Part shown: positions 28,001 to 35,953 of the stretch, piece after piece
Layout of the letters: the number at the start of each line of letters is the position of its first letter
Position numbering within the stretch: the first letter of the stretch is position 1
Assembly: GCF_012641745.1 (NCBI RefSeq)
Contig: NZ_WEHZ01000015.1
Coordinates: 1-64,000, forward strand
From: Pseudoalteromonas peptidolytica
Lineage (GTDB): Bacteria; Pseudomonadota; Gammaproteobacteria; Enterobacterales; Alteromonadaceae
Length of the DNA stretch: 64,000 nucleotides
Direction: 5' to 3'
Notes under the pieces: model-generated
Told to the model about the DNA's origin: nothing
The model's database searches: none
What the model saw: only the letters and a program-made list of their open reading frames with translations
Position numbers and translations under genes: made by a program

Positions 28001-28167
28001 AGTGGATTGTACAACATGAGAGAAATACCAAAGATTTCTCGATTGAAATTTTTAACAGTCAAGGTGTGCGCATGTTCGCACATCACGAAATCATTGACGA
28101 CATGAGTTTTGTGGTGAGTCTCACCGAAGCCCTAACCGGCTTCATTGACGTTGTGTTTTATTCATAA
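22027..28167 (+). CDS. Giant repeat-containing tail fibre protein, 2,046 aa
   Basis: The ATG at 22027 is preferred over GTG 22012 because GAGAG lies 7 bases before it. Residues 1-230 are a non-repeated head. Residues 250-1762 carry 23 copies of W(S/T/N)QxQIxxIAAxVD at a mean spacing of 69 residues, so about 22 tandem units. Two unit types alternate irregularly: one continues QLNLKVAPMAKAALADDL, the other QLNAKLGTLGEQTVADAL. The helical pattern suggests a long trimeric coiled-coil shaft. The last ~80 residues (QWIVQHERNTKDFSIEIFNS, then a beta hairpin) are a fibre-tip domain also seen in the two following fibre proteins. Three TTGTACAA sites fall in its 3' third. A tape-measure protein is less likely, given the tip domain and neighbours. 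Confidence 0.75.
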   Translation: MTTLDYGNLSSQILQEERAALIASATKQLKEQDQEYFGTQTYHNTVIFNLDVDLGALENAKYAVNAYSVKQYVNNFFNQILSPTANIEYKGHVTFSGVNPTQFAQSPVIHNALSLSSIDNLANFPEPELLKTPALVGDVKNYIDETYRLINLSLEYTAEQVVEARLNQILPDAIDYFIDISLGEKLAYFSDEYVFPRVEQQVSTALEVQVAPAVSSAIQDDLAAFAQSITNDYTTAIARAIESIDPGNSWTEAQIQNIAAEVDNIVVPDIVDTQLNLKVAPMAKAALADDLNALQASVTDAYQIEIAQAIAGIDQSGRWSEAQIQEIAATVDNVTVPEIVDTQLNLKVAPMAKAALADDLNALQASVTDAYQIEIAQAIAGIDQSGRWSEAQIQEIAAAVDNVTVPEIVDTQLTLKVAPMAKAALADDLNALQLSVTDAYQIEIAQAIAGIDQSGRWSEAQIQEIAAAVDNVTVPEIVDTQLTLKVAPMAKAALADDLNALQLSVTDAYQTEIAQAIAGIDQSGGWSEAQIQEIAAAVDNVTVPEIVDTQLNLKVAPMAKAALADDLNALQASVTDAYQTEIAQAIAGIDQSGGWSEAQIQEIAAAVDNVTVPDIVANQLSTKLGSLGDNTVADALSAMAQSITTDYRNEISQAIESIGQSNSWTQGQIEEIAAAVDNIIVPDIVDTQLSLKVAPLAKAALASDLYQLETAVTEAYTAAITQAVDNISQSNNWTQAQIEEIAANIDMVTVPDIVDAQLNLKVAPLAITAIEDSLNALQASVTEAYRAEIAQALQGIEPDDSWTQSQIENIAAAVSTAITSDIVDNQLSAKLGALGDNTVADALSAMTQSITTSYRAEINQAIEDIGQSSSWTQGQIEEIAAAVDNINVPDIVDTQLNLKVAPLAKAAIADDLYQLENSVTEAYTAAIVQAIDNINQGSNWTQAQIESIAANVDTITVPDIVNNHLNAKLGTLGEQTVADALFAMAQSITTSYRTEINQAIESIDLGNSWTQAQIENIAANVDSVNVPQLIDTQLSAKVAPLAKAALADDLNALVASVTAAYQAEITQAIDSIEQGNQWTQAQIEDIAANVDSITVPQLIDTQLSSKVAPLAKAALADDLNALVASVTAAYQAEITQAIDSIDQGNQWTQAQIEDIAANVDTVTVPDIVDAQLSLKVAPLAKVALADDLLALESAVTEAYNTAITQALDSISQGNSWNQEQIESIAAAVDAITVPSIVDNQLNAKLGELGDQTVADALFAMAQSITQTYRAEINQGIDQINNWTQGQIEDIAANVDTITVPEIVDNHLNAKLGTLGEQTVADALSTMAQSLTTSYRTEINQAIESIDLGNSWTQTQIENIAANVDSINVPQIIDTQLSAKVAPLAKAALADDLSALVASVTAAYQAEITQAIDSIAQGTQWTQAQIEDIAANVDIVTVPDIVDTQLTLKVAPLAQAALVDDLNALQAAVTEAYKADIAQAIESMGQGIWNQAQIEEIAAAVDNITVPDIVATILAERLGDLGEQTVADTLSAISQSITQAYRTEINEAIEQIAQGAWSQAQIEEIAAAVDSVTVPDMLDAQLPARVAPLAQAAVENNLNALQTSITDAYRAEIAQAIENMGQGNQWTQAQIEDIAAAIDHIVVPGIVDTQLEEKLAPLAQAALVDDLSALQATVTEAYRAEIAQAIENIGQGIWSQAQIEEIAAAVDNVTVPGIVEDKLNEKLGTFGEQTVADALSNLAQSITETYRTELSQAIDSINLGNHWTQEQIQEIAATVDAITVPDMIDAQLNEDTLWPIIASKTAAQIDTHINGSVVPKIAQEVDKQLPDILSTVVQLEISNQLPLFVSGEVDKAFGAITSELPSLVEFKINEGLKDEGSIAAYFQDNVTALAQGIVQEYVDTTVSPFIELIVPEYALNEVQAALQEAVPDLVDSTVRTVVDTEVETLKSTFIPNLVTLKLTETVPQLVEDRMAQILTRVSLPKRLRFEFSQQSTQWIVQHERNTKDFSIEIFNSQGVRMFAHHEIIDDMSFVVSLTEALTGFIDVVFYS
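22774..23860 (+). repeat. Nearly identical 207-bp tandem repeats in the giant fibre gene
   Basis: The Trp codon of the repeat motif lies at 22774, 22981, 23188, 23395, 23602 and 23809, exactly 207 bp apart. The copies between about 22830 and 23860 are almost identical at DNA level, including third codon positions. Downstream units have diverged. This points to recent unequal recombination or slippage and a potentially variable fibre length. Confidence 0.9.
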
Positions 28168-28192
28168 TTCGACGTAAGAGGACAGTCAAAGT

Positions 28193-30589
28193 ATGGCTAA
28201 CTACCCTATTTTTCACGGTATCACGCTAGCAAATAGCGCAACATTTGAAAACCTTGTTATTGAATCCTTGGCTTCAGATCCGCAAGGCGCTTCTGAAGGC
28301 CGCGTGTGGTATAACTCTGCTGAAAAGCAATTTAAGGCATCGATCACTGACGAAGGCGGTGCGCTGACAACGATAGCTTTTCAAACAACCCAAGAGTTTA
28401 CTGACTTTTTAGCAGCGCTTGCATCTCAAGAAGCAGGCAATTCAGGTGCTTCTAAAGTCGGTTACGAAGGCAAGCAAGGCAGCAATGCGAAGTTTTCAGC
28501 GCAAGCAAGCACGCTAGACAATATCATCGGCGCCATCATTGATGCTGTTGATGCAGACAAACAAGCATTAGCTGATTTAGGTGCGCAAAATGCAGGCCTT
28601 GGTACCAATAAAATTGGCTACGAAGGTAAAGCAGGTGGTTTAGGTGAATTTAGTATTGCACCGACCACGTTGAAGGCAGCCCTAGATGCGATGGTTGATC
28701 AAATCGACATCAACAAAGCAGCCAGTAAAGTCAGCTCAGAGGCTATTCAAGCTGAGTTAGACAAAACCCAAGCAGCAGCAGGGTTAAGTGAGTCTGGCGA
28801 TTATACGCCTTCAACTGGGGCAAATTATCTAAAATCAGAAGATTTTACTAACGCATCTAAAGTGCCTTCTCTCGCCGCTGCTGACGAGTTGTTAGATGAT
28901 GCAATAAAGTCGCTAACAGACACGGTACAAAGCAATAAAGTTGCCGCTGAGCAAGCCGATGACTTAAAACTAAATATTGCGGGCGGTGTGATGACTGGCG
29001 CACTCGATATGGGTACCAACCCAATCAGTAGCGCGCACGTACCTACGCAACCCAATCACCTAGTTAATTTAAAATACATCGATGGTATGCGTGCCGGCTT
29101 AGATGTCCGAGAGTCCGTACGGGTCGCAACAACCGCCCCCATTGCCAACCTCGGTGGTGATATTCAAGATAATGGCGATAACAGTTATCAAATTGATGGT
29201 GTAACACTCGTCAGTGGCGACCGCGTACTTATCAAAAACTCAGCAAGCCAAAATGGTACCGACTCACCAAGCGCGATTTATAACGGTATTTATGTCGTCA
29301 CTATCTCTGAGGTTTCTGACCAAACGACCGAAGCAAAAGCTGAATTTGAGCGCGCGATAGACGCAGATGGTACGCCAGATGGCGAAGTAACTAATGGCAT
29401 GCACACCTTCATTGAAGAAGGTGCAACCTATGCCAATGCTGGTTTTGTACTTGGCACTCCCAACCCAATTAGTCTAGAAACCACCGAGCTGACTTTCGTA
29501 CAATTCTCGGGCGCAGGCCAGCTAACAGCAGGTGCAGGTATTCAAAAAGATGGCAATACCCTATTTTTGAATTTTGGGGCTGGTGTTAAGGAATCTCCAA
29601 CTGATGAGATTGGTATCGACTTTGGCGATGGCTTATTTACAACTGAAGACGGCAGCACCGAGTCAGATGCGTCAGCGGCTAAGCTACAGATTAAGATAGA
29701 TGGCGATACACTAGAAAAAAGTAATGCAGGCCTGAAGGTTTCAGCCACATTCCAAGACAGTGTGAATGCCATTGCCAATGAACTCAACGCCACCCAAATT
29801 GCTGCAGGCCTTGAGGCAGACGGTCGCTATATTGCTGATTCAGAAACGAATTACTTAACAGCGGTCACTAGCTTAAAAACAGCTGATAAAGCGTTAGATG
29901 ATGCAATTAAAGCCGTTGATGAACGTCTATCCAGCGAATCAGAAGCACATAACAATGCAAGACAAGCGCTACAGTTAGAGCTTGATAAAACACAAGTAGG
30001 CACGGGTCTAGAGCTGGATGGAAGCTATAAGCAAGCAACCGACAGCAACTACTTAAACACCGCGACGAGTGTACACGATGCAAGCCTACTTTTAGATAGC
30101 GCATTAAAGGCAGTCTCTAGCGAGTTAGTCGCTGAAAAGATTGCCCGTGAGAACGCTGACAACGCTATCAAACAAGGAGCAGGCCTATCGGCAGACGGTA
30201 GCATGCAAAGTGTTGATAGCTACACTTATATCAAGGATACAACGTCGCTATTTGGCGCTATCACCAAGTTAGATGTAGAAATGGCATCTGAACTGGGTGG
30301 CGTACGCTCTAATATCACCAATGTCGTAAACCAAGTTAATGATAATGTTTACTTCGAGCTGTCACAGAACAAACTGATGCAGCACAAAATCGAACACAAT
30401 CTAAACTCTGAATATGTCGACGTGATGGTATGGGTGGAGCGCGGTGAAGGCGAAGATGCCCGCTTCTATAACGACATTACCATGGTCAAGCAAGAATCAG
30501 ACAATGTTGTGATGATTTACCTAACTGAAGCGGCAAGAGTAAAAGTCTCTGTCCAAGCAGTTCGTAAACTTGCAGACCCGACAGCTTAA
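28193..30589 (+). CDS. Tail fibre protein, 798 aa
   Basis: The N-terminus (ITLANSATFENLVIESLASD, GRVWYNSAEKQFKASI) is the adaptor module typical of T4-type long tail fibres. Four degenerate shaft units of the form ELDKTQxxxGLxxDGxY, then NYLxxxxSLxxAxxxLDxAI occur around residues 185, 525, 600 and 665. The end (IEHNLNSEYVDVMVWVERGE, VMIYLTEAARVKVSVQA) is the tip domain shared with the giant and 728-aa fibres. Ribosome-binding site AAGAGG. A role in host recognition is inferred from domain type and gene order. Confidence 0.8.
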   Translation: MANYPIFHGITLANSATFENLVIESLASDPQGASEGRVWYNSAEKQFKASITDEGGALTTIAFQTTQEFTDFLAALASQEAGNSGASKVGYEGKQGSNAKFSAQASTLDNIIGAIIDAVDADKQALADLGAQNAGLGTNKIGYEGKAGGLGEFSIAPTTLKAALDAMVDQIDINKAASKVSSEAIQAELDKTQAAAGLSESGDYTPSTGANYLKSEDFTNASKVPSLAAADELLDDAIKSLTDTVQSNKVAAEQADDLKLNIAGGVMTGALDMGTNPISSAHVPTQPNHLVNLKYIDGMRAGLDVRESVRVATTAPIANLGGDIQDNGDNSYQIDGVTLVSGDRVLIKNSASQNGTDSPSAIYNGIYVVTISEVSDQTTEAKAEFERAIDADGTPDGEVTNGMHTFIEEGATYANAGFVLGTPNPISLETTELTFVQFSGAGQLTAGAGIQKDGNTLFLNFGAGVKESPTDEIGIDFGDGLFTTEDGSTESDASAAKLQIKIDGDTLEKSNAGLKVSATFQDSVNAIANELNATQIAAGLEADGRYIADSETNYLTAVTSLKTADKALDDAIKAVDERLSSESEAHNNARQALQLELDKTQVGTGLELDGSYKQATDSNYLNTATSVHDASLLLDSALKAVSSELVAEKIARENADNAIKQGAGLSADGSMQSVDSYTYIKDTTSLFGAITKLDVEMASELGGVRSNITNVVNQVNDNVYFELSQNKLMQHKIEHNLNSEYVDVMVWVERGEGEDARFYNDITMVKQESDNVVMIYLTEAARVKVSVQAVRKLADPTA

Positions 30590-30617
30590 GTTTTTTCGGC
30601 CTACCTTGTATTAACAC

Positions 30618-30655
30618 ACATAAATGGGCCGACGTAGTTGTCGGCTCATTTATGT
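30618..30655 (+). terminator. Long hairpin after the 798-aa fibre gene
   Basis: A 16-bp stem with one G-T pair (30618-30633 with 30640-30655) and a 6-base loop, 28 bp after the fibre stop. It has no proper T-run, so it may be a weak terminator or processing signal. Its right arm overlaps the TTGTACAA palindrome that follows. Confidence 0.6.
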
Positions 30656-30662
30656 TGTACAA
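30655..30662. promoter_or_regulatory. TTGTACAA within a 16-bp palindrome
   Basis: The core is embedded in TATGTTGTACAACATA (30651-30666), the longest perfect palindrome among the TTGTACAA sites. It precedes the 100-aa gene (ATG 30684) and overlaps the preceding hairpin. Confidence 0.5.
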
Positions 30663-30683
30663 CATATGAAGAAGGAGGCAAAT

Positions 30684-30986
30684 ATGTCAACCTTGTTTAG
30701 TTTTTACCGCGTCAATGTTGTTGCTCTAAAAACGCGCGAAGATGCTTTGTATGTATTGCACGATGCACTATCGGAGCTAAAGGCAGCCATGCTCAGTGAG
30801 CAAGGCGTGCCAATCAAAGAGCTAACGCAAGCCATTACGTTCTTACGCCGATTTTATGAGCGTATTGAACGCTTGATCCTTGACGAAGGACATTTGGATT
30901 ACCGCAAGTTACAGCAAAAGCAACAACAGAGCGTGCTTTTACTGAATGCTATCCAAATCAATAAAACGGTGTTGAGGCGCAAATAA
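30684..30986 (+). CDS. Hypothetical helical protein, 100 aa
   Basis: The frame is open from 30624, but GAAGGAGG at 30671-30678 clearly selects ATG 30684. The product is nearly all helical and charged (EDALYVLHDALSELKAAMLS, KLQQKQQQSVLLLNAIQINK) with no known motif. Its stop overlaps the next start (TAATG). Lying between two tail fibre genes, it may be a fibre assembly chaperone; this is inference only. Confidence 0.6.
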   Translation: MSTLFSFYRVNVVALKTREDALYVLHDALSELKAAMLSEQGVPIKELTQAITFLRRFYERIERLILDEGHLDYRKLQQKQQQSVLLLNAIQINKTVLRRK

Positions 30987-31372
30987 TGACGGTGAAAGAT
31001 GTCAAAACGGTACAAAGTGCAGGCTGGATAAATCAGCTACAAAGACAGATTGAACGCTTCTTACTCAAATCAAATAATGGCAAGGTGCCCGTCGATGTAC
31101 CAACACACCTAGCACACAAGCTTGAGCACACCAAAAGCAAACAATTCATCGACAGTACAGATGAGATGTCTGCTGAAGACATGGTGGTTTTTGTTCAAGA
31201 GCAATACGAGTTATTGAGCTTGTTGCAGCAAGTTGCCACAAATTTTGATGGTAAGTGCCGCTTTAGTGGCATTGACATAGATAGGGAAACAGAAAACCCC
31301 TTCCGAACAGGCGCAGAACAACCGTGTCCATCTTACGATACAGCCAAACCAGAGTACCCAATTAAAAAATAG
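30986..31372 (+). CDS. Hypothetical protein, 128 aa
   Basis: Not recognised. Mostly helical (SAGWINQLQRQIERFLLKSN, SAEDMVVFVQEQYELLSLLQ) with a Pro-rich polar tail. It is translationally coupled to the 100-aa gene upstream and lies 8 bp before the 728-aa fibre gene, so the three are co-expressed. Like its neighbour it could be a fibre chaperone or adaptor. Confidence 0.55.
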   Translation: MTVKDVKTVQSAGWINQLQRQIERFLLKSNNGKVPVDVPTHLAHKLEHTKSKQFIDSTDEMSAEDMVVFVQEQYELLSLLQQVATNFDGKCRFSGIDIDRETENPFRTGAEQPCPSYDTAKPEYPIKK

Positions 31373-31380
31373 GAGACGAT

Positions 31381-33567
31381 ATGTCTACTTCTGAATTGCG
31401 CGTGATGACGAATATGAGAATGTTCGGTCGTTCAGCGCTTAGTTTTGATCAAATTGATTCTTTTCCACTGAACCCTTTTCCTGGGCAATTTGCACTCGTC
31501 GAAGGGATCCTATACATATATTCCAAGATCGGCGTAACGCAAACTTGGTTTCCATTAACCAATAAAAAAAGTTCCCATGTCCATTTTCAATCAACTCCCG
31601 CTTTCGAATGGACAGTGTCGCATAACTATAACACCGATGAGTATGTGTTTATGGTGTATGACGACAACGGCAATATACTACATGCCAATCCAACCCCTAT
31701 AGATAAAAACAAGTTTAAATTAAATTTCAGTCATGCGGTGTCAGGTAAAGTAGTGGTGTTTATCCATAGCGACTTGGCGATCCCTAGACTGGCAACTGAA
31801 GATGGCATTATCGAAATGCTAACCGTTAACCAAATTATTTCTGTTGCACAGGGCAAAGTAACAGCGGATAGCAATGGGTTGATGGTTGACGGAACCGATG
31901 TAGGGACAACGCTAACCGATCACGCACAGCACATCGATTCATTTAATGGCATGTTTACCGCCGATTTCGATCACACCAAGGTCATCAAAGACTTATTACC
32001 TAATACCGATCAAGAAACTTTAGGTCGAGCTGATCACCCATTTGCCCAAGTACACGCCGCGAATATATCAGCAAATTCAGTCGACACACGCTCTCAAAGT
32101 GAAGATCCAGGCACACAACAAGGAAAGTTACTTGCTAACCAAGTAGATATTCAAGCGCGGACAACCAGCGCAGGTGTTGCCCCAGCACAAATCATACTGA
32201 CAGGCTCTAATAAGACGCAGTATCTATTACGCTACGACGAAGCAACTGGTCAATTAAAGTTAATAGATGAAACCGGTGCGCCTCTAGAAATCAATGGCCA
32301 GGCCTTTACTGGCGCACGTATTGATGTTGTACATGGCGCGCTGGAAAACCTCAATGTCAGTGCTAATACCGTTTTGGGTAGTGGCGCTGCAAACAGCGCT
32401 GAAATCAACGCCACTACCACTTTCAATGCACCAGTGAGCTTCTCGGAGCATGCAAGTATTGGCAATGGTGATGACAACGTTAATATTAATTGTGGCGCTG
32501 AACAGCTGCTCACTGTGATCAGTAAGTTCTTTAACTTAAACTCAGAAGGCAAGTTAACTGTTAAAAACTTGGTTGTGTCAGAAAACCTAGACGTAGCAGG
32601 TACACGCACCGAAACTAGCTCGACCAATGTTACCTCTGGTGAGCAATTTATTACACTATTAGCTGGCACCACTGATGAACCAACCTTGGACGCAGGCCTA
32701 AAAATTACGCGTGGTAACTCGGCCAATGCAGCCATTTTATGGGATGAAACTCTCAATGCGTGGACACTTGGTGTCGATGGCGATATGCGTGCCATTGTTC
32801 GCACAGATGACCTACGCTTGCTCACCGAGCAACAACACCAGCAACTCACGACAGGTGAAAGTACTCACCTACACTACCACGAAGCGGATCGAGATAGAGC
32901 AAATCATACAGGTACACAGACGGCACAGACAATTTCTGACTTCGCTCAAGCGGTAGCACAAACTCAGTCAGTACAAAGCAAAGTTGATAATGTACCGGGA
33001 AAAGGCCTTTCAACCCATGATTTGACTGATGAACTGATCGATAAAATCAATAGTGCGCTGCAAAGTGTGAAAATGGCTGACATTGCTGATTTACCCGACT
33101 TATCAGGTGTGGGGCCACACCCATCAGATGACTTTACCCATGTGGAAGTAGCAAACTTACGTTCAGGTAAAACTGCTACTGGTGAAACCATGCATAAAAC
33201 GTTGGTTTTCGGCGGTGATGAGCCACCACCAAATACAGATGCTGGCATTAACGACATTTGGTTTAACACTGCGGGTGATGCCACTGTTGTTGAACGGAAA
33301 ACGGCCGAGGGGTTTCAACCAATTGTCACCATTGCTTCGGAAATGAATATGCAGCACTCAGATGTTGAGTACGTGATGTCTGCATCTATTAAGGAATACA
33401 TTTTTAAGGTTAATGGTGAGCCACTCACGCTCAAACCCAAATTCCTTACCGTCTACTTGAATCGGAAACTCTTGCGTAAAAGTGAGTACACCATCAACGG
33501 GACGCAGAGTATTACGCTAAATATCGATTTATCGGTCGATGATGAAATTGAGGTTGTAACTGCTTAA
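31381..33567 (+). CDS. Tail fibre protein, 728 aa
   Basis: Ribosome-binding site TAGGAG. The N-terminal region (MRMFGRSALSFDQIDSFPLN, GQFALVEGILYIYSKIG) is an adaptor. Next, at residues ~65-135, is the fibre domain found at the end of other fibres here (AFEWTVSHNYNTDEYVFMVY, then FSHAVSGKVVVFIHSD). The middle has T4-like fibre features (ENLDVAGTRTETSSTNVTSG, then a 'THLHYHEADRDRANHTGTQT' motif). Near the C-terminus comes INDIWFNTAG. The histidine-rich THLHYHEAD stretch resembles metal-binding parts of fibre tips. A receptor-binding role is inferred. Confidence 0.75.
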   Translation: MSTSELRVMTNMRMFGRSALSFDQIDSFPLNPFPGQFALVEGILYIYSKIGVTQTWFPLTNKKSSHVHFQSTPAFEWTVSHNYNTDEYVFMVYDDNGNILHANPTPIDKNKFKLNFSHAVSGKVVVFIHSDLAIPRLATEDGIIEMLTVNQIISVAQGKVTADSNGLMVDGTDVGTTLTDHAQHIDSFNGMFTADFDHTKVIKDLLPNTDQETLGRADHPFAQVHAANISANSVDTRSQSEDPGTQQGKLLANQVDIQARTTSAGVAPAQIILTGSNKTQYLLRYDEATGQLKLIDETGAPLEINGQAFTGARIDVVHGALENLNVSANTVLGSGAANSAEINATTTFNAPVSFSEHASIGNGDDNVNINCGAEQLLTVISKFFNLNSEGKLTVKNLVVSENLDVAGTRTETSSTNVTSGEQFITLLAGTTDEPTLDAGLKITRGNSANAAILWDETLNAWTLGVDGDMRAIVRTDDLRLLTEQQHQQLTTGESTHLHYHEADRDRANHTGTQTAQTISDFAQAVAQTQSVQSKVDNVPGKGLSTHDLTDELIDKINSALQSVKMADIADLPDLSGVGPHPSDDFTHVEVANLRSGKTATGETMHKTLVFGGDEPPPNTDAGINDIWFNTAGDATVVERKTAEGFQPIVTIASEMNMQHSDVEYVMSASIKEYIFKVNGEPLTLKPKFLTVYLNRKLLRKSEYTINGTQSITLNIDLSVDDEIEVVTA

Positions 33568-33602
33568 TGCGGTTGAATTCATAGCTTAAGGAGAATACCT
33601 AG

Positions 33603-34583
33603 ATGAGTAATATTGATGACCTATTTGTGGTCAGAAAAGGCGGTGGACGCCAGTATTTAAAAGCCAATAAGCGTTATGTTGTTACCCGACAGGGTGCCGT
33701 CGTAGAACTGGATACCTCAGATCCATCTTATGCCGCACAGGCAGAAAACCAAGAAGCCTTGTTGTTGCTGGGTGATAAAGGCGATCTGCGTCAACTCGAA
33801 ACCATTTATCGTAATTTGACAGTGCTCTTCAATGGCTCTGTTCGAAAAGAAGAGATGTATCATATTGAGGCTGGTGCGATATCTTCAGTCAATGCCCCTA
33901 ACGGCAGCTATGATGCCACAGGTTTAGCCTACCTTAAAAGTGTGCGCTTCAAATCTACGGCCAATACCACGGTAAACTATGTAGTCCAAGGTAGTAATGA
34001 CGATCACACTTGGCATGACATCTTCGAGGGGAGTGTTACGGTGCCAGAATCAGAGCCAGCATCCGATGAGGGATCTGTCGAACTGATAGCACCACAAGGC
34101 ATTGCAAAATTTAGGTATTTTCGCGCCAGTGCGCAAGCAGGAGAAGATTTCCGAGAAATCGTTTTTGTTGTAGAGGAAATAGCGAAAAGTAAGTTTCTTC
34201 CGTTAGATGAGGCGGGTAAGCTACAAGAGCTCAATTCGGAAACATATGATGTGACCTTTTTCGTGCAGGGCGCCCCTGATCTATCAACCAAACTATTGAC
34301 GTTTGTGGTACCTCGTGAACTCTATATTAGAAATAACTGGGGCGGATTTATTGGTTTTGCAGATACTCCGCCGGCCGCCCCCTACCCTATCAAAGTACTC
34401 ATAAATGATGTTGAAAAGGGCACATTTACGGTCGATCCTAACGGCACGACCAGTATGTCAAGCTTGACCAGAACCAAGTTAGTTCCCGGTGATAGAGTGA
34501 GCTTACTCACACCTGCATATGTGGATGCAACCATGGCTGATCTATCTCTTACTTTGGTATTCGATAGACAAGAGTTAGCTTAA
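33603..34583 (+). CDS. Fibre-associated protein with discoidin-like domain
   Basis: 326 aa, ribosome-binding site AAGGAG. After an N-terminal segment (IDDLFVVRKGGGRQYLKANK), residues about 105-195 look like an F5/8-type (discoidin) galactose-binding fold: LKSVRFKSTANTTVNYVVQG, SNDDHTWHDIFEG, KFRYFRASAQAGEDFREIVF. The C-terminal 110 residues form another beta domain. Such modules commonly bind glycans. Immediately downstream of the fibres, it may be a fibre tip or decoration protein. Confidence 0.6.
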   Translation: MSNIDDLFVVRKGGGRQYLKANKRYVVTRQGAVVELDTSDPSYAAQAENQEALLLLGDKGDLRQLETIYRNLTVLFNGSVRKEEMYHIEAGAISSVNAPNGSYDATGLAYLKSVRFKSTANTTVNYVVQGSNDDHTWHDIFEGSVTVPESEPASDEGSVELIAPQGIAKFRYFRASAQAGEDFREIVFVVEEIAKSKFLPLDEAGKLQELNSETYDVTFFVQGAPDLSTKLLTFVVPRELYIRNNWGGFIGFADTPPAAPYPIKVLINDVEKGTFTVDPNGTTSMSSLTRTKLVPGDRVSLLTPAYVDATMADLSLTLVFDRQELA

Positions 34584-34588
34584 ATACT

Positions 34589-34608
34589 GTGCTAGCGAGC
34601 GCTAGCAC
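34589..34608 (+). terminator. Hairpin between fibre-associated and membrane-protein genes
   Basis: GTGCTAGC (34589-34596), loop GAGC, GCTAGCAC (34601-34608): a perfect 8-bp stem 6 bp after the previous stop. No T-run, so termination is uncertain. Confidence 0.45.
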
Positions 34609-34630
34609 GCCTACTCAAGAAGGAAGTATC

Positions 34631-35158
34631 ATGGAGAGTATAATCAAAGCTCTTTTTAACTGGGCACTTGTTGTAGAGCAAGATGGTTCAATTCGAGTGA
34701 TGGCGGATGTGTTTTTATCATCAGCGCTTATCATCGGTTTGTTCTTTCTATATCGCTACAAAATGTCTCCGTTATTTAAACAAATTGAACAAGCACTCCC
34801 CGCTTGGGTTGAGCAGACCAGTACGTTCAACGAACTGACTAAAGCGCATAGAGAAACCGCTAAGCGACTTGAGCATATTGTTGAATTAATGAAAGATCTT
34901 GATGCGGATCAACTCAGATTTCATGAGGATGTTAGATCATTTATCAAGTCGCACCCAGACGCTTTAGAGCAGCTCTCCTCCGCCACCGTTAATCAACATA
35001 ACGAAACGCAAAAAGAAGTACGAGACTGGCTTGATAACATCGTGGACAAAACCCAAAACAGTAGCCACCAATTAGCGACAATTCAAACTGAGTTGAGAAA
35101 CATTTCAGCGCTCCTAGTCGCCGCATCAGCCGCTCGTTACAACAAACCGTTAAATTAA
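34631..35158 (+). CDS. Single-pass membrane protein with helical cytoplasmic part
   Basis: About 175 aa from ATG 34631, chosen over an upstream GTG (34589) because of the GAAGGAAG ribosome-binding site and because the GTG lies in a hairpin. One transmembrane helix at residues ~20-40 (VFLSSALIIGLFFLYRYKMS), followed by ~135 residues of mostly helical, charged sequence suggestive of a coiled coil. Position after the fibres is where many phages keep lysis genes, so a holin or spanin-like role is possible, but no defining motif is seen. Confidence 0.55.
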   Translation: MESIIKALFNWALVVEQDGSIRVMADVFLSSALIIGLFFLYRYKMSPLFKQIEQALPAWVEQTSTFNELTKAHRETAKRLEHIVELMKDLDADQLRFHEDVRSFIKSHPDALEQLSSATVNQHNETQKEVRDWLDNIVDKTQNSSHQLATIQTELRNISALLVAASAARYNKPLN

Positions 35159-35161
35159 CCT

Positions 35162-35181
35162 CAGCCCACATCAGTGGGCTG
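35162..35181 (+). terminator. Hairpin between the membrane protein and the 234-aa gene
   Basis: CAGCCCAC (35162-35169) pairs perfectly with GTGGGCTG (35174-35181), loop of 4. It has no T-run and lies 22 bp before the next start codon, so it may act as a processing or attenuation signal. Confidence 0.45.
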
Positions 35182-35203
35182 CATTCTATCAAGGGAAAAT
35201 ACA

Positions 35204-35905
35204 ATGCATGTAGCACCAAGTACACATCATAAAAAGCTTGCATTTAGAATGAATTCATCCAAGTGGATTGAAACATTTAAATCAAACCAAACTTTCTCAC
35301 TGAATGAAATGGTCAGCTACGAACCTCCTTTTCATATTGAAAGCCAAGAGTTATTAATGTCTTTATATGACAAATGGTTTAGTTGGTTGCTCGACTTAGA
35401 ATCTGAACTTAGCCAAGTTGATCAATGTGATGGCACAGTAAGGCAGCAGATAAAGATTGCCACAGAGCAACTCAAAAATACGCTACTGAGTGAATGGGAA
35501 GTAAAAACCAGCGCACAATATTTACTGTGGCAACGAGTCTATTTCAATGCACTTGATGCGTTTGTCAGCCAGATCAGTGCAATCTCTCAGCCAGATCCCG
35601 AAACTGTCTTTTCTTACTGCGCCGAGCAATTGCTTGGATTCATGCAGCATACCCTATTAATAATGCACGAAATTGACACAATCATGAATCAGCCAAACAA
35701 GCGTCATTTCGTTTCACTAGACGATTATGGTTGCTCAGTGTATCGACAACAAGGCAAAGATCTTGTGAGTGCAAGGCTACAAGCATATCGACATAACATC
35801 GAAATCGATCAGCTTGGTGAGTGGGAGGTAAAACACTATAACAATATCGACGTACCTAATGATATGCATTGTCAATTACAAAGCATACTAGATCAACAGC
35901 CATAG
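35204..35905 (+). CDS. Hypothetical protein, 233 aa
   Basis: Not recognised. ATG 35204 is preferred to ATG 35174 because AAGGGA precedes it and the earlier codon lies in the hairpin. The protein is soluble and mostly helical with several Trp (KWFSWLLDLESELSQVDQCD, LKNTLLSEWEVKTSAQYLLW). It is the last gene before the plasmid origin and lies at the boundary of the virion and replication modules. Confidence 0.55.
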   Translation: MHVAPSTHHKKLAFRMNSSKWIETFKSNQTFSLNEMVSYEPPFHIESQELLMSLYDKWFSWLLDLESELSQVDQCDGTVRQQIKIATEQLKNTLLSEWEVKTSAQYLLWQRVYFNALDAFVSQISAISQPDPETVFSYCAEQLLGFMQHTLLIMHEIDTIMNQPNKRHFVSLDDYGCSVYRQQGKDLVSARLQAYRHNIEIDQLGEWEVKHYNNIDVPNDMHCQLQSILDQQP

Positions 35906-35953
35906 CCATCATTTTGAAGTGTTAACGAAGAAGAAAAGTAAGCAATATAGGCT

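Noticed and set aside
10617..28014. Intragenic TTGTACAA copies (10617, 11489, 12097, 21241, 27518, 27701, 28007) as operators
   Set aside because: Some are explained by coding for IVQE (ATTGTACAAGAG), so they were not given regulatory features, although binding there is possible.
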